From NCBI GenBank assembly GCA_937876055.1, contig CALEIW010000063.1:1-5804 (forward strand): a stretch of 5,804 nucleotides of DNA, given 5' to 3'. This document shows, in pieces, positions 1-5,482 of the stretch (position 1 is the stretch's first letter; each line of letters begins with the position of its first letter). The position numbers and the translations under genes were made by a program. The notes below the pieces were generated by a model that did not search any database, was not told the origin of the DNA, and saw only the letters and a program-made list of their open reading frames with translations. The DNA comes from an uncultured euryarchaeote. GTDB taxonomy: Archaea > Thermoplasmatota > Poseidoniia > Poseidoniales > Thalassarchaeaceae.

Positions 1-1068
1 ATCCTCGAAGTTTTCGGGGAAAGGTTCTTGCCCAATCTCAGCGACTATCTCTTCCCACATCGGAAGATGACGCCTATCGTGTCGGAATACGTCTGGGAAC
101 ATTCGCTTGCCTTGGAATGCATATGGCAAATGAACTATAATCCGATTCCATTGTTCTGTCAGGATTTCGTCATTTTCTGGATCATATCTTCCAGAATTGA
201 TTGCCTTTTGTCTGAAATCGACGAAAGCAGTCTTCACTGATTCTGAATAACATCGATTGGAGAATGCACCGTCAAATACGGGTGTGTCTTTGTGAATCTT
301 CAAAGTATGAGATTCAAACATAATATCGTCTTTCTTGGATGACTTAGGAAGGATTGCTAATATCTTCTCAACCAATCCTTCTTTCTTCGGCTCTCCTGCT
401 TCTTCAGCAAGGTCTAGGACATTCTCAACTACGGTCTTCATCTCAACTTCTCTTCGAGGTTTGAAGAAATCGTGGACCGGCATTGTAGATACTCCCCAAT
501 TATCGGGGATTTCGATAAGTCGTGGATTGTGGCGAATTAGAATTGCACCTCCACCGGCTCCTTGAGTATATTCGCCAGATGAGCCAAGATCGTACTTTGC
601 ATTGTCAGCGAAAACCACGATTCCTATTCTATCCTGCTCTTCTCCACCTCTGGCGACCCAATCGAGAGTGTTGTGCATCGCATCGACCGCGCCAATACAA
701 GCGAAGGTTAAGTCGACAACGTCGCAATTACGGAAGCATTCCTTGCCATAGGTGTCATCATAGCGTTGTTCAAGCATATCCATGATGTAAGTTGCAGTTG
801 GCTTAGCACCATCAAGAGCGGATTCGGTCCCGAGGTAAATTCGTCCTATTTTCCGAGGGTCGAGTTGATTTCGGTCGATTAGTCTAGCACAGGCATTTGC
901 ACCCATGGTAGCAGTATCTTCGTGGGCGTCAGGAATCGCCATAGCGGTGAGTCCCAAACCTTTGTTGAGTTTACCAAAATCAGCACCGCGGAATTCTGCA
1001 AAGTCCTTCATATCGAAGTATAACTTTGGAAAGTAAATCGCGATGTCATCGATTCCAACACCTGCCAT
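1..1068 (-). CDS. mvaS: Hydroxymethylglutaryl-CoA synthase (MvaS type), C-terminus off the window
   Basis: Condenses acetyl-CoA with acetoacetyl-CoA to HMG-CoA, the committed entry to the mevalonate pathway and so to archaeal isoprenoid lipids; cytosolic thiolase-fold enzyme. Translating the minus strand from ATG 1068 gives 356 residues with no stop before the left edge. The N-terminus (GIDDIAIYFPKLYFDM, residues 5-20) and MGANAC (55-60) match bacterial MvaS. The expected catalytic residues are present: Glu82 in GTESALDGAK, the acyl-accepting Cys124 in TFACIGAVDAM, and His313 in VHLPYAFQGK. TQGAGGGA (168-175) is the glycine-rich strand of the fold. Compared with Staphylococcus aureus MvaS (Glu79, Cys111, His233) there is an extra charged segment of about 55 residues between FFKP (201-204) and TPVFDGAFSNRCY (262-274). 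I estimate roughly 100 C-terminal residues are missing. The start is supported by AAGGAG 8 bases upstream. It lies downstream of tyrS on the same strand. Confidence 0.93.
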   Translation of the reverse strand, partial: MAGVGIDDIAIYFPKLYFDMKDFAEFRGADFGKLNKGLGLTAMAIPDAHEDTATMGANACARLIDRNQLDPRKIGRIYLGTESALDGAKPTATYIMDMLEQRYDDTYGKECFRNCDVVDLTFACIGAVDAMHNTLDWVARGGEEQDRIGIVVFADNAKYDLGSSGEYTQGAGGGAILIRHNPRLIEIPDNWGVSTMPVHDFFKPRREVEMKTVVENVLDLAEEAGEPKKEGLVEKILAILPKSSKKDDIMFESHTLKIHKDTPVFDGAFSNRCYSESVKTAFVDFRQKAINSGRYDPENDEILTEQWNRIIVHLPYAFQGKRMFPDVFRHDRRHLPMWEEIVAEIGQEPFPENFED

Positions 1069-1076
1069 AGTCCTGT

Positions 1077-1082
1077 CTCCTT
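1077..1082 (-). promoter_or_regulatory. Shine-Dalgarno site of the HMG-CoA synthase gene
   Basis: On the minus strand the sequence reads AAGGAG, followed by 8 bases and then the ATG at 1068. It is the clearest ribosome binding site in the window and fixes the start of the HMG-CoA synthase. It also implies that this gene is translated from a leadered transcript, either read through from tyrS or started within the 89-base gap. Confidence 0.6.
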
Positions 1083-1119
1083 CGCTCGCCCGCCGTCAGG
1101 GAGGGGTTATGATACCTGT

Positions 1120-1143
1120 GGCGTCAAATCAGCTTTGGACGCC
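1120..1143 (-). other. Hairpin between tyrS and the HMG-CoA synthase gene
   Basis: Read on the minus strand, GGCGT and CAAA (separated by one bulged C) pair with TTTG and ACGCC around a five-base loop GCTGA, giving nine base pairs with a single bulge. It starts 14 bases after the tyrS stop codon and ends about 50 bases before the HMG-CoA synthase ATG. No T-run follows it, so a classical bacterial-type terminator is unlikely. It could be an RNA processing or 3'-end-stabilising structure, or chance. Confidence 0.4.
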
Positions 1144-1157
1144 TAACTGTATTCGCA

Positions 1158-2279
1158 TTACTGCGAGCCGGTGATCTTATTCACGGCTTCGAGGAGTCCG
1201 CTATTTCCGTCAAAATGTTCTACAACGGGCGAAAGAACCTCACTGAGACCCCTTGCAACTGCCATTTTTGCGTCAAATGGATGGATTTCTCCATTACTTA
1301 CTGCAGAAACAAATGATTCTAGGTCGTTCCAAGTGCTTGGTTCACCAAATTCGGGTTTAGGCTCAACGAGCAATTGACCATTCTTGGGCAGTACAATATG
1401 TTGGGCGATTTCGAATACAGGAGATGCTGGATTGCCTACCTCAAGGAATGCTTTGCGGAACTTCTTCTCTATCTGCTTAGGTGTATCGTGAACGAAGATT
1501 GCGTTACCTGGATCAGACTTCGACATCTTGTGGTCAAATGAGTCCATTCGACCCCCGCCTTGTCCTTTCAGTCCAGATAACATTGGAGTATGAATACAAG
1601 TCGCTTTAGACCATCCATTTCTATCTGCAACTTCCCGCATGTACATGTGCGCCTTTCTTTGGTCCATACCACCGAAGGCAATGTCGATATTCAATTCGAA
1701 AATATCCGCTGCTTGCATTGGAGGATAGAAAAACGCAGCCAAATCATCATCTGAGGAATCTTCACTTCTACCCATTATGCTGAATGTTCGGCGTGCTCGA
1801 TTTAGACTCATTCCTTTGGAACATCGTAAAACTCTCTCCCAGTAAGCGCCGGAATCCATGATCTCACTGGCACTTACAAATCTCATCTGGCCCGGGCCAT
1901 CTCCTTCTTCTGGGAAACCGACCAAGACTCGGAAAACTTCAGCCATGTATTCTCCCGCGACTGAAATTTTCTCCATATCTCGACCAAACTTATCGTTGAC
2001 CCAAGCATGCCAATCTGCAAGTAGAATCAATACATTAACACCCTCAGAAAGCATGTTTCGAATGGTTTCTGCCAAAATCACCCATCCTAGGTGGGCTTTG
2101 CCACTAGGTTCCAAACCGATGTATGCTCTAACAGTAGAATCACCGCCGTGGCTGTTTGAGCCAGATAACACCCCTGCGAGGTGTTCCAATCCAACTATTT
2201 CCTCAACATTAGCGAACATTCTGTCGATAGACGCCAGAACCTCGGGGTCGAGATCATTTGGCGTCTCTTGGGTTGTCAT
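1158..2279 (-). CDS. tyrS: Tyrosyl-tRNA synthetase, archaeal/eukaryotic type
   Basis: Class I aminoacyl-tRNA synthetase that charges tRNA-Tyr with tyrosine using ATP; cytosolic. The protein of 373 residues aligns along its length with the archaeal enzyme of Methanocaldococcus jannaschii. The opening strand YIGLEPSGKAHLGW (53-66) carries the first tyrosine contact, Tyr53, and the HIGH-equivalent HLGW (63-66). LLADWHAW (86-93), Tyr185, Gln189 and Asp192 in YPPMQAAD, and GGMDQRKAHM (203-212) with Gln207 make the tyrosine pocket. HKMSKSDPGNAIFVHD carries a canonical KMSKS loop at 251-255. The C-terminal part has the HPFDAKMAVA helix that matches HPMDLKNAVA of the archaeal enzyme. I chose ATG 2279 because GTGAT, complementary to the 16S 3' end, lies just upstream at 2288-2284. 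An in-frame GTG at 2288 would add three residues and abut the upstream stop. The last base of the HIGH motif is Trp instead of His, as tolerated in this class. Confidence 0.96.
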   Translation of the reverse strand: MTTQETPNDLDPEVLASIDRMFANVEEIVGLEHLAGVLSGSNSHGGDSTVRAYIGLEPSGKAHLGWVILAETIRNMLSEGVNVLILLADWHAWVNDKFGRDMEKISVAGEYMAEVFRVLVGFPEEGDGPGQMRFVSASEIMDSGAYWERVLRCSKGMSLNRARRTFSIMGRSEDSSDDDLAAFFYPPMQAADIFELNIDIAFGGMDQRKAHMYMREVADRNGWSKATCIHTPMLSGLKGQGGGRMDSFDHKMSKSDPGNAIFVHDTPKQIEKKFRKAFLEVGNPASPVFEIAQHIVLPKNGQLLVEPKPEFGEPSTWNDLESFVSAVSNGEIHPFDAKMAVARGLSEVLSPVVEHFDGNSGLLEAVNKITGSQ

Positions 2280-2283
2280 ATGT

Positions 2284-2288
2284 ATCAC
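2284..2288 (-). promoter_or_regulatory. Shine-Dalgarno-like GTGAT before tyrS
   Basis: Read on the minus strand, GTGAT directly follows the TGA stop of the upstream gene and lies 4 bases before ATG 2279. It matches part of the archaeal Shine-Dalgarno consensus GGAGGTGATC. It helps to decide between the ATG at 2279 and the in-frame GTG at 2288, which is itself part of this motif. The spacing is short, so the call is moderate. Confidence 0.4.
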
Positions 2289-2846
2289 TCAGGCGTTTAG
2301 CAGTTTGTTGAGTTTCTCGCCTCTTCCTGCTGCTCGAGTGTTATCGTTGTCCTCGAGAGCAGCTTCGATTTCTGCAATCAAGTCCTCGGCTTGGGCCTTG
2401 ACATCGTCGGATAGATTCTGCGACATATTCATGAAATGGCGAGCGGCAGAAACTGCTGATTTGGCTTTTGATGCCTTCTTTGCCCATTCCTTTGCTTTAT
2501 CGCCTCTTTGCTTGGAATTGTAACCTGTGGACTCATCTAGGAATGTGGTCCAACGCTTACGCGTATCTTGAGCACGGGCCATTGCATCAGGGTCATCGAA
2601 ATTTGGAGGAATGTTTGTAACATCTACAATTAATGCTCCTTTATCTGAATAGTGACCAATAATTGAAGTCATAATATCATGAGAGCCAGAAAATGAATTT
2701 TCTCCATCTGCCTCAACTATCTCAAAATGTTTGCTTGCTAGTGCCGCAAGACCCCCATCTGCCGTTATCTGTTTGACTAGTCCGCGCTTGACCTCGAATC
2801 TCTCCATAAGGGCTTGCGATACTGACCTATTCTTCAATCCTGCCAC
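2289..2846 (-). CDS. DUF5611-like archaeal hypothetical protein with helical C-terminal extension
   Basis: Function unknown. Residues about 16-125 carry the pattern I associate with the archaeal DUF5611 family: FEVKRG near the N-terminus (17-22), an IVEADGE strand (43-49), GALIVDVTN (69-77), and a DTRKRWTTFLDESTGY helix (94-109) followed by a lysine-rich KQRGDKAKEWAKKASK. From about residue 110 to the end the chain is Ala/Lys/Glu-rich with few helix breakers, predicted mostly helical and possibly coiled-coil, longer than the roughly 100-residue family core. There is no signal peptide or membrane segment, so it is likely cytosolic. The start is uncertain: GTG 2846 gives 185 residues, while ATG 2807 gives 172 and begins MERFEVKRG, where the conserved core begins. 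Its stop lies 9 bases before the tyrS ATG, so the two genes are almost certainly cotranscribed, which hints at a translation-related role. The family assignment is from memory of motifs, not a search. Confidence 0.8.
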   Translation of the reverse strand: MAGLKNRSVSQALMERFEVKRGLVKQITADGGLAALASKHFEIVEADGENSFSGSHDIMTSIIGHYSDKGALIVDVTNIPPNFDDPDAMARAQDTRKRWTTFLDESTGYNSKQRGDKAKEWAKKASKAKSAVSAARHFMNMSQNLSDDVKAQAEDLIAEIEAALEDNDNTRAAGRGEKLNKLLNA

Positions 2847-2879
2847 AGACTACCCTACTCTCGCACCCCATCCCACACG

Positions 2880-2890
2880 CCTAAACCAAC
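2880..2890. promoter_or_regulatory. Candidate TATA-like box in the divergent promoter region
   Basis: The 62-base gap between the two divergent genes is GC-rich except for CCTAAACCAA. TAAA at 2882-2885 is about 26 bases upstream of the plus-strand ATG at 2909, the spacing expected of an archaeal TATA box for a leaderless transcript. On the minus strand the same element reads GGTTTAGG and is about 38 bases from the GTG at 2846, compatible with a leader of about 10 bases. No other A/T-rich box is visible in the gap. Sequence match to the TTTAWA consensus is poor. Confidence 0.3.
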
Positions 2891-2908
2891 TTCCACTCTG
2901 CGGGTGGC

Positions 2909-4126
2909 ATGGGAGTGACTGTACGCGGTTTGTTGATATCCGTCATGGTCATCATGTTGGCATCGCATAATGTCCTAGCAACCTCAGCAGTAGGACTCGC
3001 AGAGAGTTTGTCTCTTTCCGAAGAAGACCTTGGACTGAATGGTGTTGCTATCGATTCAGACGCAACTACGGCAGTTGTCTACGGACAGGAAGGATACGTT
3101 CGGGTCTTAGATGCAAAGGACCCAAACCAACAAGTGGAAATGGTATGGAATGGCGTTAGTGAATTGCATGATGCGGATTTTCATCCAGGAGGGCAAACCG
3201 CACTTATTGTGGGTGACCATGGAGTCGTTCTAAGATATGCTAAGCAAGACCAATCACTAGAACGAGCTGCATCTGATGTTTCCCTTGATTATGCAAAGAT
3301 AGCTTCAGTTGCATGGAATACCGCAGGATCATGGGCTTATGTCGGTACTGAAGAGGGTCAGATTTGGAGGATGAGAGCCGCCGAAGATGGAGGGGCGGAG
3401 CTGCATGCACTATCTGCTTCTGGGACTAGTGAGATTACAGCAATTGATTGCCACGACACCATCATGATGTGTGTCGTTAGTGCTACAGTCGAGGGTATTG
3501 GAATAATCGAAAGAGATCACACCTTCACCTGGGTTGGAGGGACTGGTTATCCTTGGACTGGTGTTGAATGCCCAAGTGGTGAAACCCCCTACTGTGTCGC
3601 AATTGCTGAGAATCAAATCATCGCACATATCGAACTGAATCCAGAAGACATATCTGCTTCGATTCCGAGCATAAGTCGACTTCAGAATCTGGATTTATAC
3701 TTCGTAGGTATAGAGGCGCAGGAAGGTGATCGTGCAATAATTGCGACTACACCCACAAGTCTTGTTGAGCATGATATTAGCCTCAACGGCTCATACCCAT
3801 GGCTTGAGCATTCAGATATTGAAAATCTTAATCTTTCTAGTGATAGAATTGTAGGCACTTGGGCCACTGGAAGCGATTCGGGTTGGATAGTAACAAGCCG
3901 TGGATATTTGTTCCAATATGTCCCAACCGCCTCTGATTCAGCAGGACTACTTAGTATGTGGATTGTAATCGCTATTCCTGCTGCGACTGGACTGGTTGTT
4001 CTGTGTCTATTATATTTGGCATCTCCTAAAACAGTGCAAGACCGGATAATTGAACGGATGGGAAATGAGGATGAAAGAAATGATCTGGCTCGACGAAGGG
4101 CGAGACAGCAAAGAAAGCGGCGCTGA
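2909..4126 (+). CDS. Secreted, membrane-anchored seven-blade beta-propeller protein
   Basis: I do not recognise a named family. The 405-residue chain starts with a signal peptide: Arg6, a hydrophobic core at residues 8-18 and a likely cut near VLA-T (22-25). The body (about 43-340) contains seven WD/YVTN-like blade repeats, with core strands near 45-69, 87-111, 132-157, 177-202, 217-243, 266-290 and 310-338; examples are DADFHPGGQTALIVGDHG and SVAWNTAGSWAYVGTEEG. A single transmembrane helix follows (about 347-371, LLSMWIVIAIPAATGLVVLC) and then a strongly basic tail ending RRRARQQRKRR. The topology is therefore type I, with the propeller outside and the tail in the cytoplasm. The only four cysteines of the ectodomain form two pairs, Cys181/Cys188 and Cys221/Cys229, in blades 4 and 5. 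Probable role is binding at the cell surface or scaffolding of an envelope complex; no catalytic residues are apparent. Start ATG 2909 is chosen because it gives the complete signal peptide; a GTG at 2915 is possible. Confidence 0.88.
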   Translation: MGVTVRGLLISVMVIMLASHNVLATSAVGLAESLSLSEEDLGLNGVAIDSDATTAVVYGQEGYVRVLDAKDPNQQVEMVWNGVSELHDADFHPGGQTALIVGDHGVVLRYAKQDQSLERAASDVSLDYAKIASVAWNTAGSWAYVGTEEGQIWRMRAAEDGGAELHALSASGTSEITAIDCHDTIMMCVVSATVEGIGIIERDHTFTWVGGTGYPWTGVECPSGETPYCVAIAENQIIAHIELNPEDISASIPSISRLQNLDLYFVGIEAQEGDRAIIATTPTSLVEHDISLNGSYPWLEHSDIENLNLSSDRIVGTWATGSDSGWIVTSRGYLFQYVPTASDSAGLLSMWIVIAIPAATGLVVLCLLYLASPKTVQDRIIERMGNEDERNDLARRRARQQRKRR

Positions 4127-4156
4127 AATTATTTCTCGAATTTTCGTTGTGTGTTA

Positions 4157-4171
4157 CGCGCCTACGGCGCG
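4157..4171 (+). other. Perfect GC hairpin containing the CCTACGGCG motif
   Basis: CGCGCC (4157-4162) and GGCGCG (4166-4171) are exact reverse complements around a TAC loop. It lies 30 bases after the propeller stop codon and 57 bases before ATG 4229. An A/T-rich stretch with a T-run (4127-4144) precedes rather than follows it, so it does not look like a bacterial intrinsic terminator. It may be a 5'-leader structure of the dehydrogenase mRNA, an operator palindrome, or the 3' end of the upstream transcript. Confidence 0.45.
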
Positions 4172-4228
4172 AATTCCGAAGACAGGCAACCTTCATGAGG
4201 GGCGGACTTCGCGAACGGCTTGAAAATC

Positions 4229-5401
4229 ATGCCATACGAAGCCCTCGACTTCTACGATGTGGATTCACTATTGACTGATGAGGAGCGCATGGTCCGAGAC
4301 ATGGTCCGTGACTTTGTCGACGAAGAAGTGATTCCAAAAATCGAACATGCTTGCAGAGATGGAGTCTTCCCCGACGAATGGCGGGTTGCTCTTGGTGAAA
4401 TGGGAGTTCTCGGCGCTCCACTAGAGGGTTATGACTGCCCTGGCCTATCCTACACTGCATACGGTGTAATCTGCAGAGAACTAGAGAGAGGAGATAGCGG
4501 ATTGCGCTCTTTTGCTAGTGTTCAGGGCAGCCTTGCTATGTATCCGATTTGGGATTTCGGAAGTGAAGAACAGAAGCAACACTATCTTCCAAAGATGGCA
4601 AGTGGAGAATGGATTGGGTGCTTCGGCCTTACAGAACCCGATTACGGTTCAAATCCAGGAGATATGATTACCAAGGCCGAAGATATGGGTGATCACTATC
4701 TATTGAATGGCGCCAAAATGTGGATTACAAATGGCACAGTCGCCCAATTAGCAGTTGTTTGGGCTAAATTAGATGGAGTCATTCGTGGATTTATTGTTGA
4801 GAAAGACGACCCAGGATTTAGTGCGCCTGAAATGAAAGGAAAGCATTCACTCAAGGCTAGTGTAACAAGCGAATTGGTTTTCCAAGATTGTAAGATTCCG
4901 AAGGACAGGATTCTGCCGGGTGTGAAGGGACTTCGTGGACCGTTTTCATGCTTGAACAACGCACGTTATGGCATATCTTGGGGCGCGGTTGGAGCCGCTC
5001 AGGCCTGCTTTGACTCAGCAAAGGACTACGCCCTAAGTCGAATCCAATTTACTCACCCAATCGCAAGCTATCAATTGGTTCAAAACAAGTTAGCATGGAT
5101 GCTTAGGGAGATTACCAAGGCCCAACTACTGGCATACCATCTAGGTCAGAAGAAGGATGCTGGGACATGGATTCCAGAACATATTTCTCTTGCAAAGATG
5201 AACAACGTAGACATAGCTCTTGAAATCGCTAGAGAGGCGAGGGACATCCATGGAGCAAACGGTATTCTAGACGAATACTGCATCATGCGCCATATGGCAA
5301 ATCTCGAATCGGTAAAGACCTACGAGGGGACTCATGATATTCACAATCTAATTCTCGGGCGCCACATAACCGGTATTCAGGCATTCACCAGAGAACTGTA
5401 A
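4229..5401 (+). CDS. gcdH: Glutaryl-CoA dehydrogenase (FAD acyl-CoA dehydrogenase family)
   Basis: Oxidises glutaryl-CoA with FAD and, in the decarboxylating form, releases CO2 to give crotonyl-CoA; electrons go to ETF. This is the convergence step of lysine, tryptophan and some aromatic degradation. The 390-residue protein matches the GCDH subfamily throughout: FGLTEPDYGSNPG (132-144) at the flavin site, MWITNG, RGFIVEK, LRGPFSCLNNARYGISWGA, and the C-terminal TYEGTHDIHNLILGRHITG. The base Glu366 (human Glu370) and neighbouring Tyr365 (human Tyr369) are present. Glu86, Arg93 and Ser94 in ELERGDSGLRS match human Glu87, Arg94 and Ser95, which bind the glutaryl carboxylate. This favours a glutaryl substrate over simple fatty acyl-CoA. 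There is an in-frame TTG at 4220, but ATG 4229 is preferred; no good Shine-Dalgarno sequence precedes either. The ETF beta gene follows 81 bases later on the same strand, its expected electron acceptor. Confidence 0.94.
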   Translation: MPYEALDFYDVDSLLTDEERMVRDMVRDFVDEEVIPKIEHACRDGVFPDEWRVALGEMGVLGAPLEGYDCPGLSYTAYGVICRELERGDSGLRSFASVQGSLAMYPIWDFGSEEQKQHYLPKMASGEWIGCFGLTEPDYGSNPGDMITKAEDMGDHYLLNGAKMWITNGTVAQLAVVWAKLDGVIRGFIVEKDDPGFSAPEMKGKHSLKASVTSELVFQDCKIPKDRILPGVKGLRGPFSCLNNARYGISWGAVGAAQACFDSAKDYALSRIQFTHPIASYQLVQNKLAWMLREITKAQLLAYHLGQKKDAGTWIPEHISLAKMNNVDIALEIAREARDIHGANGILDEYCIMRHMANLESVKTYEGTHDIHNLILGRHITGIQAFTREL

Positions 5402-5415
5402 ATGATTTCGTAAAC

Positions 5416-5429
5416 ACCTACGGCGAGGT
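5416..5429 (+). other. Short hairpin with the CCTACGGCG motif upstream of etfB
   Basis: ACCT (5416-5419) can pair with AGGT (5426-5429) around the six-base loop ACGGCG, a weak stem. The nine bases CCTACGGCG at 5417-5425 are identical to 4161-4169 upstream of the dehydrogenase. The motif starts 66 bases before the etfB ATG, against 68 bases for the dehydrogenase copy. It may be a regulatory element shared by the pair. Confidence 0.35.
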
Positions 5430-5482
5430 CGCTAATCTTCATAGATGTGACACGGGTCGAAGGGACGTCAAGGGGCAATCAT

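Noticed and set aside
28..785. Three short plus-strand open frames at 28-240, 335-565 and 522-785
   Set aside because: They lie wholly inside the minus-strand HMG-CoA synthase, which has clear family motifs and catalytic residues across the region; the plus-strand peptides show no domain pattern.
1081..1099. CCTGACGGCG on the minus strand before the HMG-CoA synthase as a third copy of the CCTACGGCG element
   Set aside because: It needs a one-base insertion, lies only 32 bases from the start codon and is not in an obvious hairpin, so it is probably chance.
1858..2523. A 221-codon plus-strand open frame
   Set aside because: It is antisense to tyrS and the DUF5611-like gene, is Ser/Ala-rich as expected of a shadow frame, and has no recognisable motif.
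2731..2970. A plus-strand open frame spanning the divergent gap
   Set aside because: It overlaps the start of both real genes, and its translation has no family pattern.
4127..4228. A small RNA or tRNA gene in the gap before gcdH
   Set aside because: Apart from the 15-base hairpin there is no cloverleaf or other extended pairing, and no tRNA T-loop consensus.
4220..4228. TTG at 4220 as the start of gcdH
   Set aside because: The ATG three codons later fits family N-termini equally well, and no ribosome binding site favours the TTG.
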